Below, in pieces: positions 34,001 through 41,334 of a stretch of DNA of 64,000 nt. The notes beneath the pieces are model-generated. The model was not told where the DNA came from and searched no databases. It saw only the letters and a list, made by a program, of their open reading frames with translations. Numbering within the stretch: position 1 is the stretch's first letter; the number at the start of each line of letters is the position of its first letter. The translations under genes and the position numbers were made by a program. This DNA comes from Hirschia litorea (GTDB lineage Bacteria; Pseudomonadota; Alphaproteobacteria; Caulobacterales; Hyphomonadaceae): the NCBI RefSeq assembly GCF_042665075.1, contig NZ_JBHTBR010000002.1, positions 1,116,001 through 1,180,000 on the forward strand, written 5' to 3'.

Positions 34001-34506
34001 ATGCTCTAAATGCGAAGGGGCGTGAATTATTATTAGAAGCATTTGAGAAAGTGGCTGAACATTTTCGCGTATTGTTTGAAGCCTTGTTTGAAGGCGGCGA
34101 AGCACAGCTAAAGTTGACGGAGTCCGACGACCCACTACAAGCAGGTCTAGAGATATTCGCATGCCCACCAGGCAAGAAGCTGTCCGCACTCTCCCTTATG
34201 TCAGGCGGGGAGCAGGCGCTTACCGCAGCGGCTCTTATTTTTGCAGTTTTCCTATCCCAACCCTCGCCGCTTTGTGTACTCGACGAGGTAGATGCACCAC
34301 TTGATGATGCAAACGTCGACCGGTTTTGCCGCATGCTCGATACAATGCGTTCAAGAACAGACACACGATTCGTTGTCATTACGCATAATCCAGTGACAAT
34401 GTCGCGGATGGATAGGCTTTATGGGGTCACAATGCAGGAGCGCGGGGTCTCCCGACTCGTTTCAGTCGACCTTCAGTCGGCGGAACAATTGGTCGCAGCC
34501 CAATAA
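31030..34506 (+). CDS. smc: Chromosome partition ATPase SMC
   Basis: 1158-residue SMC protein, the ATPase of the SMC-ScpAB condensin that organises and segregates the chromosome. Walker A GIVGPNGCGKSN at residues ~28-39; two long coiled coils (~160-480 and ~640-1000) around a hinge (~500-620, with HPEAGLERALAAALGDD); C-terminal signature LSLMSGGEQALTAAAL and Walker B PLCVLDEVDAPLDDAN. Start is TTG 31030; the first residue lines up with the family's usual start, so no longer N-terminus is missing. The hinge region looks diverged but complete. Last gene of the DUF721-dsbA-smc block. Confidence 0.97.
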   Translation: MHFTGLKIVGFKSFADPVDFAIREGLTGIVGPNGCGKSNILESLRWVMGASSARAMRGGEMDDLIFSGSSNRPSRELAEVALILDNSARTAPAELNDSDELEVRRRLKRGAGSTYKINGRTVRAKDVQLLFADASTGANSPALVRQGQISELIASKPQNRRRILEEAAGIAGLNQRRHEAELKLKGAAESLSRLDEIIGEVDKQLNTLKRQASRAKKYRALQEQIDALEIQISYFKWQAAREELTQAQLNVAETEKFAQEAAKLEASALAAEIELREKIPPLREFEAEAAAQLGILKLESARLDGERKAASSAITRLEQDLQRVIDDQSREHSLREEALNSAKRAQVSFDSLPVDNNEHFHAQRETLKSNLEAAREKLISLETQADALSQKLATAQAEENSAKASLQRAQNTLSNLQAEHDRAIASLAELGDIKALEAKQAHLQSILENACAALEAGNIAAHKADQEAQSAREAEKQSFLPLQEAEKNIRALEAEISGLKRLQGHSSAQKSAPILDDTHPEAGLERALAAALGDDLNASTDINDAQFWSDTHGTSASNLPDGVTPLSDLVEAPQTLLARLSQCGLVDAKDGALMQAKLMQGQRLVSRAGDLWRWDGYVRTAKAPSSASEKLEQRARITALEKELMTAKKKADTLRKKQATCTQQAQTTAQAAQTAQRAIPDLTQQAGRAREDTLHNTQAMERLSMRASSINDNIARIEDAHIIAQNDINTAQELLTSGPSENEQKQLDTLRTVIREQRESERNAHNALSDLDNEQARIDGRRHALKREIQDWTRRAETADKRLDDLNIQRTGIRGQLESAKAQPSDLKEQLDELNTQLEAATTKRQDASDAVSALETQLREAESHSRKSRDDVSKARESHIRAETRLESAQRREIEIGENIQSRLSLDFNALKESADNLIASAEESDTDTIFNLSSAEAQLNTLTRERDGLGGVNMEADLQVEETANRLETQLREREDLDQALAKLQEGVHALNAKGRELLLEAFEKVAEHFRVLFEALFEGGEAQLKLTESDDPLQAGLEIFACPPGKKLSALSLMSGGEQALTAAALIFAVFLSQPSPLCVLDEVDAPLDDANVDRFCRMLDTMRSRTDTRFVVITHNPVTMSRMDRLYGVTMQERGVSRLVSVDLQSAEQLVAAQ

Positions 34507-34567
34507 AAACCGACCAAATATTTGAAATACATATAAATTTCAAACCACTAGCTATATTTAAATTGGC

Positions 34568-34596
34568 TTGACTTCGTGAATATACTTGCCTAGTTT
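34568..34596 (+). promoter_or_regulatory. Candidate promoter of the F0 operon
   Basis: TTGACT (34568-34573), a 17-bp spacer, and TAGTTT (34591-34596) give a reasonable sigma-70-type promoter about 85 bp before atpI. The -10 is imperfect. Confidence 0.4.
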
Positions 34597-34599
34597 CCG

Positions 34600-34611
34600 G
34601 CCAAGCTTGGC
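34600..34611. promoter_or_regulatory. 12-bp perfect palindrome in atp leader
   Basis: GCCAAGCTTGGC sits immediately downstream of the proposed -10 box and close to the expected transcription start. It could be an operator for a dimeric regulator; no factor is assigned. Confidence 0.3.
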
Positions 34612-34682
34612 GAGCTGAGCTGTGACGACGAAATCGGGGCAATATTTTCCTTACCTTTTTGGGTATTTAGTGGATTAAAAGC

Positions 34683-35003
34683 ATGAGCAATGACGATCTC
34701 AGAAAGCAGATCGATGAGGCACGTGCTGCTTATACAAGTAAGTATGAGCCTAAACTAAATTCAGAAGGTCAGGCAAAAGGCATGGCTCTGGGGTTTCGAA
34801 TGGCGACGGAATTCGCTGTCGGACCTTTCGTTGGAGCGGCCATTGGCTGGGGATTAGACCTTGTGTTTCATACGAAACCTTGGATGCTAATCATCTGGAT
34901 GATGTTAGGGTTTGCCGCAGGAGTTATGAATGTCGTGCGTACGGTAAAAGCTGCGCAAGACACTGCCGGAAGTGAACCGGTCCAAGGAGTTGAAGAAGAA
35001 TGA
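34683..35003 (+). CDS. atpI: ATP synthase protein I
   Basis: 106-residue two-helix membrane protein preceding the F0 genes; AtpI proteins help assemble the c-ring. A charged N-terminal part (SNDDLRKQIDEARAAYTSKY) is followed by GMALGFRMATEFAVGPFVGAAIGWGL (conserved G..MA.E...G...G) and a second helix MLIIWMMLGFAAGVMNVV. The last codons overlap atpB (ATGA type). First gene of the F0 operon. Confidence 0.9.
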   Translation: MSNDDLRKQIDEARAAYTSKYEPKLNSEGQAKGMALGFRMATEFAVGPFVGAAIGWGLDLVFHTKPWMLIIWMMLGFAAGVMNVVRTVKAAQDTAGSEPVQGVEEE

Positions 35004-35785
35004 TGCTGGAATCGATCAATTCTATGATCAATCAAGTCGCCACGGATCCGATTCACCAATTTGTGTTGAAGCCAATCGCTGACTTCCACATTGGCGGATA
35101 CGACCTTTCCTTCACAAACTCTGCTTTGTTTATGGTGATCGGTGTTGCGCTTGCAATTGGTCTATTGATGGTAGCCTCTTCAAAAGGCTCAACAATTCCA
35201 TCACGTAGTCAGTCCATTGCTGAAATCGCATACGGTTTCGTAGCTGGCATGGTGCGTGACATGATGGGCGAAGACGGGATGAGATTTTTCCCATTCGTCT
35301 TCTCATTATTCATCTTTATCTTTTTTGCTAACATGCTCGGCATGTTCCCTTACTTCTTTACAACAACGTCTCACATCATCGTGAACTTTGCGTTGGCAAT
35401 GCTCGTTATGGCGATTGTAATTGGGTATGGTTTTTACAAAAACGGCTTTAAATTCTTCAAGTTGTTCTTCCCTTCTGGTGTTCCTCCGGTGTTGTACATC
35501 CTTGTTACACCTATTGAGTTCATCTCTTTCCTTTCTCGTCCGATCTCATTGTCAGTGCGTTTGTTCGCCAACATGCTGGCCGGACACATCATGCTTAAAG
35601 TTTTCGCTGGTTTTGTGATTATGCTCGCAAGTGCTGGTGGAGCACTTCTAGTTCTAGCGCCTGTTGCTCTTGCGGGTACTGTCGCTGTTGTAGCTCTAGA
35701 ATTCCTGGTGGCGTTCCTCCAGGCATATGTATTCGCTATTCTAACATGCGTTTATTTAAACGACGCATTACACCCGGGACACTAA
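35000..35785 (+). CDS. atpB: F0 ATP synthase subunit a
   Basis: Inner-membrane subunit forming the proton half-channels next to the c-ring. 261 residues with about five to six helices. The essential Arg is in SLSVRLFANMLAGHIMLKV (conserved R.FAN...GH), and the C-terminal helix has the expected LVAFLQAYVFAILTCVYL (Gln/Tyr pair). It overlaps atpI by 4 bp; ATG 35000 or 35003 could start it. Terminal residues are typical (LNDALHPGH). Confidence 0.97.
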   Translation: MMLESINSMINQVATDPIHQFVLKPIADFHIGGYDLSFTNSALFMVIGVALAIGLLMVASSKGSTIPSRSQSIAEIAYGFVAGMVRDMMGEDGMRFFPFVFSLFIFIFFANMLGMFPYFFTTTSHIIVNFALAMLVMAIVIGYGFYKNGFKFFKLFFPSGVPPVLYILVTPIEFISFLSRPISLSVRLFANMLAGHIMLKVFAGFVIMLASAGGALLVLAPVALAGTVAVVALEFLVAFLQAYVFAILTCVYLNDALHPGH

Positions 35786-35866
35786 GTCTCGGGCTGTAGT
35801 TTGAATTTTTGGTTGACCTGCCCGCCCATTTAGGGTTTTAGGGCACAAACTCTTGGGAGATCCGTT

Positions 35867-36091
35867 ATGGAAGAAGGTCTAAAGTACGTCGGCGCAGGTC
35901 TAGCCTGTTTTGCTATGTTTGGTGCAGCTCTTGGTGTGGGAAACATTTTCTCTAGCTACCTTGATGCAGCTATGCGCAACCCATCTGCAGCTCAAGGCCA
36001 ATTTGGTAACTTGATCTTTGGTTTCGCTGTGACAGAGGCCCTAGGTATCTTTGGTTTCTTGATCGCGATTTTGCTATTGTTCGCTGTTTAA
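35867..36091 (+). CDS. atpE: F0 ATP synthase subunit c
   Basis: 74-residue hairpin of two helices forming the rotating c-ring. Helix 1 GAGLACFAMFGAALGVGNIF is Gly/Ala-rich; a polar loop RNPSAAQGQ follows; helix 2 IFGFAVTEALGIFGFLIAIL carries the proton-binding Glu in VTEA. Strong ribosome binding site GGGAGA before the ATG. Preceded by an 80-bp and followed by a 109-bp spacer, longer than elsewhere in the operon and containing a strong hairpin downstream. Confidence 0.97.
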   Translation: MEEGLKYVGAGLACFAMFGAALGVGNIFSSYLDAAMRNPSAAQGQFGNLIFGFAVTEALGIFGFLIAILLLFAV

Positions 36092-36115
36092 GCGCACCAA
36101 TACCATTTATCGTCT

Positions 36116-36165
36116 AACGCGGAATTTGAACCCTACCCTCAACAGTAGATTTCAAATTCCGTCGT
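36116..36165 (+). promoter_or_regulatory. Strong intercistronic hairpin after atpE
   Basis: CGGAATTTGAA (36120-36130) and TTCAAATTCCG (36151-36161) pair perfectly; adding AACG (36116-36119) and CGTT with one bulge gives a 15-bp stem and a 20-nt loop. No T-run follows. The position fits a 3' stabilising or processing hairpin that would raise atpE expression over its neighbours (inference). Confidence 0.6.
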
Positions 36166-36200
36166 TGGTTTAAGATTATACGAAGATCAGGGGTCAAACT

Positions 36201-36743
36201 ATGGCGACTACGCCAGCCCATGGGGCAGACGCAGCTCACGAAACAAGTGGCATTTTCCCGCCGTTTGACTTCAGCTCATTCCCATCACAGATTTTTTGGC
36301 TCGCTCTAACATTCGGCGTGCTCTACATCTTTATGTCGAAGCTTGTGCTTCCGCGTATTGGTGGAGCTATTGATCGCCGTGCAGACAGCATCACCCAAGA
36401 CTTGGAAGAAGCGTCACGCATGTCTGACCGTGCAGCCGCTGCCCAACAGTCTTTGGAAACAGAACTCGCAGCAGCACGCGCAAAAGCACGCGCAACAGCC
36501 GCTCAAGCAAAAGCAGACATTGAGGCAGAAGTCGCAGCTGAAACAGCCAAGACAGAAGCTGAAGTTGATGCGCGTATAACCGAAGCATCTGCTCGCATCG
36601 CTGATGCGCAAACTGCTGCTATGAAGAATGTTCAAGAAGTGGCTTCAACAGCTGCATCAAGCATTGTGAACAAACTTATTGGCGTAGATATTTCAACAGA
36701 CGACGCTTCTAAAGCGGTCTCTGGTGTGTTGAAAGGAAACTAA
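36201..36743 (+). CDS. atpG: F0 ATP synthase subunit b'
   Basis: 180-residue peripheral-stalk subunit b' (AtpF'; often named atpG or atpX in alphaproteobacteria). One N-terminal helix (PSQIFWLALTFGVLYIFMSKL) precedes a conserved VLPRIGGAIDRRADSI, then a long Ala/Glu-rich coiled coil (~60-150). Together with the following b gene it forms a heterodimeric stator, the arrangement of Rhodobacterales and Rhizobiales as well as Caulobacterales. The spacing to atpF is only 3 bp. Confidence 0.93.
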   Translation: MATTPAHGADAAHETSGIFPPFDFSSFPSQIFWLALTFGVLYIFMSKLVLPRIGGAIDRRADSITQDLEEASRMSDRAAAAQQSLETELAAARAKARATAAQAKADIEAEVAAETAKTEAEVDARITEASARIADAQTAAMKNVQEVASTAASSIVNKLIGVDISTDDASKAVSGVLKGN

Positions 36744-36746
36744 GTC

Positions 36747-37361
36747 ATGGCTGAGCAAGAACACGGTAACGACGCCAAAAACGTTGGTGACGAACTACAC
36801 TCAGAAATTTCTGAAGAACTACACGCCACTATGGGTGTTGCTGAGCATGACACACATGTTGAGCCTTCAGGTCCATTCGCAGACCCCACTTTTTGGGCAA
36901 CAATAGCTGTCTTTATTTTCCTCATCATTCTTGTAGTGAAGAAAATTCCAGCAGCTATTGGTAAGTCTCTAGATGAGCGTGCACAGAAGATTCAGGATGA
37001 ATTAGATCACGCACGTATTCTTCGCGAGAAAGCTCAAGCTGCACTTGCTGAGGCTGAACGTAGCCAAGCACAAGCTGCAGAAGATGCAAAAGCCATTATC
37101 ACAGCTTCAAAAAACGAAGCTAAAGCATTTGCTGAACAGTCTCGTATAGAACTTAAAGAACGCATGGCACGTCGTGAAAAAATGGCTGAAGAACGTATTG
37201 CACGTGCTGAAGCTGAAGCTACACAAGCTGTTCGCAATTCTGCTATCGATGCAGCAGTAAGCGCTGCAGCCGTTGTACTGGGTGAGAACGTATCAAAAGG
37301 TCCTTCTAAGAAGAACCAGTTTGACAGTAGCCTAGAAGATATCAAAAAAGCGCTTAGCTAG
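36747..37361 (+). CDS. atpF: F0 ATP synthase subunit b
   Basis: 204-residue peripheral-stalk subunit. After an unusually long acidic N-terminal segment (~40 residues, EQEHGNDAKNVGDELHSEIS) comes the single membrane helix DPTFWATIAVFIFLIILVV, then KKIPAAIGKSLDERAQKI and a coiled coil to the C-terminus. The acidic extension is longer than in typical b subunits. Last gene of the operon; a strong terminator follows. The F1 genes are not in this window, as in other alphaproteobacteria. Confidence 0.95.
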   Translation: MAEQEHGNDAKNVGDELHSEISEELHATMGVAEHDTHVEPSGPFADPTFWATIAVFIFLIILVVKKIPAAIGKSLDERAQKIQDELDHARILREKAQAALAEAERSQAQAAEDAKAIITASKNEAKAFAEQSRIELKERMARREKMAEERIARAEAEATQAVRNSAIDAAVSAAAVVLGENVSKGPSKKNQFDSSLEDIKKALS

Positions 37362-37386
37362 AACTTTGAAGCTTTTAAAAAATTAG

Positions 37387-37422
37387 AGCGGTTGAAGCAT
37401 CATCCCTTCAACCGCTTTTTTT
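37387..37422 (+). terminator. Rho-independent terminator of the F0 operon
   Basis: AGCGGTTGAAG (37387-37397) pairs exactly with CTTCAACCGCT (37406-37416); a run of seven T follows. Loop CATCATCC. Clear terminator 26 bp after atpF. Confidence 0.95.
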
Positions 37423-37473
37423 ATGGCCCTTAATCACCACATTCCTGATATTCGGAGCCCCCTCCCTAAATGC

Positions 37474-37836
37474 CTATTTAAGGGTTTGTGCTTCATCACC
37501 TAAGATGAGATGTAGTAACCAGTTTGGCGCAAATCGCTTTAAACTTGGATGTTTTGCAATTACGTTGCGCATCCAGCGTTTACCGGTAAGCGAATTTCTA
37601 GCCAACAGAACCACTCCTAGGATTACAATTGGCAAACCAATTGGCACGAATGGAATTGGCGTTAGAAACGCTATTGGCACCCCAATAACAATGAAAAAAA
37701 CGCCTAATAGCGCGAGTATTGGACGCAGTATTTTCATCACCCCACCTTTCGCAACAGCCGCAGGATTTGGCGTGTCTAATTTAGGCGGAAGCCATTTAGT
37801 TTTTTCTAAATTTTGCTTACTTAAGTCGTTCGTCAT
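37474..37836 (-). CDS. Small two-helix membrane protein, unknown
   Basis: 120 residues: a polar N-terminus (KWLPPKLDTPNPAAV), two helices back to back (ILRPILALLGVFFIVIGVPI and FVPIGLPIVILGVVLLA) joined by a Pro-rich turn TPIPFVP, and a basic C-terminal helix (RWMRNVIAKHPSLKRFAPNWLL). The double-hairpin layout resembles small inner-membrane proteins of the DUF454/PGPGW type, but I cannot assign a family. Single gene between two terminators, on the opposite strand to the atp operon. Confidence 0.65.
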   Translation of the reverse strand: MTNDLSKQNLEKTKWLPPKLDTPNPAAVAKGGVMKILRPILALLGVFFIVIGVPIAFLTPIPFVPIGLPIVILGVVLLARNSLTGKRWMRNVIAKHPSLKRFAPNWLLHLILGDEAQTLK

Positions 37837-37992
37837 AAATCATCTATTGCTGTATAATGAAGCATTATTCCTACGTGTTTTTATGGTGATATTAGGGCGT
37901 TTCGTAGGGCTGCATAAATAAGCACTGCTAGAACAAAAAGTCGATTTGATTTTTCAATATCAAAAGCAAAAACAGCATAAAATCGCGCCCAA

Positions 37993-38032
37993 CAAAAAAG
38001 AAAACCGCCTGAACGGGATAGGTTCAGGCGGT
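37993..38032 (-). terminator. Rho-independent terminator of the gcv operon
   Basis: ACCGCCTGAAC (38004-38014) and GTTCAGGCGGT (38022-38032) pair exactly. In the minus direction it is followed by TTTTCTTTTTT. It lies 26 bp past the gcvPB stop. Confidence 0.95.
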
Positions 38033-38058
38033 ATCAACTCTACTTAGCTCAAACTTGT

Positions 38059-39597
38059 CTATTGAGCAGTTTGAGACATTTCAGACGTCCACCGTAAAAC
38101 AGGTTTACGAGCAGCCAGTGTTTCGTCTAAGCGGCGCATTGGTGCAAGATAAGGTGCACTTTTAAGCGCTTCATCGCCGGATTTAGCTTTGATAGCAACG
38201 CTTTCCAAAGAGTCACAAAAGCGATCCAACTCAGCTTTGCTTTCAGTTTCTGTTGGTTCAATCAACATAGCACCATGCACAACAAGCGGGAAATACACCG
38301 TCATTGGGTGATAGCCCTCATCAATCATGCCTTTTGCGATATCCACTGTTTCAATGCCGCTATCTTTTAAGAATGCGTCAGAGAACAATGCCTCATGCAT
38401 ACAATAGCCTTCAAAAGCAGGTGACATCACCGACTTTAACCGCGCTTGAATATAGTTTGCGTTAAGAACGGCATCTTCCGCCACTTGCTTTAGCCCATCT
38501 GCACCATGTGAGAGCATATAGGTGAGCGCGCGCGTAAACATACCCATTTGACCATGAAACGCACACATGCGGCCGAGTGGCTTTAAGTCCGTTCCTGCGA
38601 GTTCGGCTTCATCATCGACATAAATGAGTTTGTAATCGCCGTCTCGCTTATCAACCGTCATCACGGGGTATGGTGCGTACTTTGCCAAACGCTCAGACAA
38701 AACCGTTGGGCCAGCCCCGGGACCGCCCCCGCCATGAGGTGTAGAGAATGTTTTATGAAGATTGATGTGCATTGCATCCACGCCAAGATCGCGTGGACGT
38801 ACACGTCCTACTATTGCGTTGAAATTGGCACCATCACAATAGAAATAACCGCCAGCTTCGTGGATTAGGTCTGCGATTTCTTTGATATCACGTTCAAACA
38901 ACCCACATGTGTTCGGATTGGTCAGCATGATACCCGCGACATCAGAAGTATCGCCTTCAAGCTTTGCTTTAAGATCATTCAAATCAACGCGACCATCTGT
39001 TGCTGCTGCGATTTCTTGGACTTTAAATCCGCACTGAACAGCAGTTGCAGGATTGGTTCCGTGTGCAGATGCGGGCACTAATACGCGCGTGCGTGTCTCG
39101 ACCTCACCACGATCAATAAGCGCTGCACGGATTGCCGCCATACCACACCACTCACCATGCGCCCCTGCTTTAGGGCTCATCGCGACTGCTGGCATGCCTG
39201 TTAGCTTTTTGAGCCAATCTTCAAGCTGCTCAATTACCTCCATCGCGCCTTGAACTGTTTGCTGCGGTTGCAATGGGTGAATATCGGCGAAACCAGGCAT
39301 ACGCGCGACTTTTTCATTCAGGCGAGGATTGTGTTTCATAGTACACGAACCAAGCGGGAAAAGCCCCAAATCAATCGCATAATTTTTTTGAGACAATCGC
39401 ACATAATGGCGCATAGCCTGAGGCTCTGACAGGCCCGGAAGACCGGTACCGTCTTGGCGTTTTAAACCACCAAGACGATCTTTGCGGCCCTTGGGTTCTG
39501 GAAGATCGACCCCTGTTGTCTCAGTTGTGCCAATGTCAAAAATCAGCTCTTCTTTTTGGAGAAGCCCTTTAGAGCCGGAAACTGTTTGAGTGCTCAT
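38059..39597 (-). CDS. gcvPB: Glycine dehydrogenase (decarboxylating) subunit 2
   Basis: C-terminal half of the P-protein of the glycine cleavage system. It holds the PLP lysine in NLHKTFSTPHGGGGPG and the Gly-rich loop beside it. 512 residues. The active enzyme is a heterotetramer with GcvPA, as expected where P is split. It starts 4 bp inside the end of gcvPA (ATGA overlap), so the two are translated in coupled fashion and equal amounts. Last gene of gcvT-H-PA-PB; a terminator follows. Confidence 0.97.
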   Translation of the reverse strand: MSTQTVSGSKGLLQKEELIFDIGTTETTGVDLPEPKGRKDRLGGLKRQDGTGLPGLSEPQAMRHYVRLSQKNYAIDLGLFPLGSCTMKHNPRLNEKVARMPGFADIHPLQPQQTVQGAMEVIEQLEDWLKKLTGMPAVAMSPKAGAHGEWCGMAAIRAALIDRGEVETRTRVLVPASAHGTNPATAVQCGFKVQEIAAATDGRVDLNDLKAKLEGDTSDVAGIMLTNPNTCGLFERDIKEIADLIHEAGGYFYCDGANFNAIVGRVRPRDLGVDAMHINLHKTFSTPHGGGGPGAGPTVLSERLAKYAPYPVMTVDKRDGDYKLIYVDDEAELAGTDLKPLGRMCAFHGQMGMFTRALTYMLSHGADGLKQVAEDAVLNANYIQARLKSVMSPAFEGYCMHEALFSDAFLKDSGIETVDIAKGMIDEGYHPMTVYFPLVVHGAMLIEPTETESKAELDRFCDSLESVAIKAKSGDEALKSAPYLAPMRRLDETLAARKPVLRWTSEMSQTAQ

Positions 39598-40940
39598 GCC
39601 AGCACCTCCTTTAGAGCTTGGGCATAGGCAGCTATTCCTTCGGCTGTGTTACATTCTGTTGCTGCTGCAATCACCACATTATCTAACCCAGCGCGCGGGA
39701 AGAGACGCGATGCACGCACGCCGCCAATGACGCCTTTTTTATCCAAAGCAGCCAGCAAAGCGCCCGCTTCCATTGGTGTTTCAAAAGAAATCTCGTTGAA
39801 GAATGTCTCTGTTTTCAGCGTCACGCCATCAATGGCGTCTAAGGCATCTGCAAGATCACACGCTGCTTCATGGTTCAGCGTGGCCAATTGGCTCAAACCT
39901 TTGTCACCAAGCAATGTCATGTGGGCCGTAAACGCCAAGGCACAAAGCCCCGCATTCGTACAGATGTTCGATGTCGCTTTATCGCGGCGAATGTGTTGTT
40001 CACGTGTGGAAAGTGTCAGCACAAAACCGCGTTTTCCATCCGCATCAACCGTCTGACCGCACACGCGACCTGGCATTTGACGTACAAGCTTTTGGCGACA
40101 GGCTAAAAGACCGACATAAGGGCCGCCAAATCCTAGTGGATTACCAATAGATTGACCTTCACCCACAACAATATCTGCGCCCATTTCACCCGGAGGCGTT
40201 ATAAGGCCTAGAGACACAACTTCCGTAAATACAGATACAAGCAATGCTTTTTTCGCATGCGCTGCTTCAGCAATTGGTGTGAGGTCTGTCACTGTTCCAA
40301 ATACGTTGGGAGACTGCGCAATCAAACATGCTGTGTCATCTTCAGCGTAACTAATCAGCGCTTTTTCATCATCAAAAGCTGGCGGCAGAATAACCACTTC
40401 AATGCCCTGCGTTTCACAGGCTGTACGAATCGTTTCAGCGTAATGTGCATGCACACCGCCTGAAACAATTACCTTTTTACGGCGTGTTGCACGACATGCC
40501 ATCAAAGCCGCTTCAGATGCAGCAGTTGAGCCGTCATACATGGATGCATTTGCCACTTCCATTCCCGTCAGCATGGCTACTTGGGATTGGAATTCAAACA
40601 CAGTTTGCAATGTACCCTGAGCAATTTCTGGCTGGTAGGGCGTGTATGTCGTTAAAAATTCAGAACGCTGAATAATGTGATCTACAGAAGCTGGCACATG
40701 GTGTTTATATGCGCCGCACCCCACAAAGAATGGGCCTTCAGAGGCCGTACGATTTTTAGCTGCTAAAGCGCCCATGTGACGCTCTACAGCTAATTCGCCT
40801 TGGTGCATCGGCAACCCCTCAATAGGGCCTGTTAGACGCGCAGACTCAGGCACATCTTGATAGAAATCATCAACGCTTTTTGCGCCGATGGTTTGCAGCA
40901 TTTGCGCCCGATCTTCAGGCGTCAGTGGGAGATAACGCAT
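39594..40940 (-). CDS. gcvPA: Glycine dehydrogenase (decarboxylating) subunit 1
   Basis: N-terminal half of the split P-protein, 448 residues. Typical beginning MRYLPLTPEDRAQMLQTIG, then FVGCGAYKHHVPASVD, TPYQPEIAQGTLQ and the MYDGSTAASEA segment of the family. It lies 7 bp after gcvH and overlaps gcvPB. Works with H (lipoyl carrier), T and dihydrolipoamide dehydrogenase to break glycine into CO2, ammonia and a methylene unit. Confidence 0.97.
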   Translation of the reverse strand: MRYLPLTPEDRAQMLQTIGAKSVDDFYQDVPESARLTGPIEGLPMHQGELAVERHMGALAAKNRTASEGPFFVGCGAYKHHVPASVDHIIQRSEFLTTYTPYQPEIAQGTLQTVFEFQSQVAMLTGMEVANASMYDGSTAASEAALMACRATRRKKVIVSGGVHAHYAETIRTACETQGIEVVILPPAFDDEKALISYAEDDTACLIAQSPNVFGTVTDLTPIAEAAHAKKALLVSVFTEVVSLGLITPPGEMGADIVVGEGQSIGNPLGFGGPYVGLLACRQKLVRQMPGRVCGQTVDADGKRGFVLTLSTREQHIRRDKATSNICTNAGLCALAFTAHMTLLGDKGLSQLATLNHEAACDLADALDAIDGVTLKTETFFNEISFETPMEAGALLAALDKKGVIGGVRASRLFPRAGLDNVVIAAATECNTAEGIAAYAQALKEVLA

Positions 40941-40947
40941 ATATTTC

Positions 40948-41322
40948 TTAAGCCTCGCAGAAAGCTTTATAAGCAGCTTCGTCCATCAAGCCTTCAACTT
41001 CGCTTGCATCTGACATTTTGACTTTATAAAGCCATTCAACGGCCATCAGATTGTCGTGAAAACTTTCTGAATCACCTTCTAAAAAAGCATTCATTTCAGT
41101 GACTTCACCCGAAACAGGTGCATAGACTTCGACGGCAGCTTTTGCTTTTTCGAACACAAACAAAATGTCGCCTTTAGACACATCATCGCCTACAGCAAGC
41201 AAGTCTTCGGCTGCCACAATGTCATCGCCCAATTGTTGAGCCGCATAAGCAGACACACCAATTGTTGCTACATCGCCGTCCACGGATACCCACTCGTGAT
41301 CTTCTGTGTATAATTTTGTCAT
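40948..41322 (-). CDS. gcvH: Glycine cleavage H protein
   Basis: 124-residue lipoyl-carrier protein shuttling the aminomethyl group between P, T and L proteins. Typical fold: YTEDHEWV at the start, GVSAYAAQQLGD, and VYAPVSGEV after the lipoyl site. The usual ESVKA lipoylation tag reads EKAKA here; the acceptor is the second Lys by alignment, while Ser-Val is replaced by Lys-Ala. Position between gcvT and gcvPA is normal. Confidence 0.95.
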   Translation of the reverse strand: MTKLYTEDHEWVSVDGDVATIGVSAYAAQQLGDDIVAAEDLLAVGDDVSKGDILFVFEKAKAAVEVYAPVSGEVTEMNAFLEGDSESFHDNLMAVEWLYKVKMSDASEVEGLMDEAAYKAFCEA

Positions 41323-41334
41323 GATTTCAGCCCT

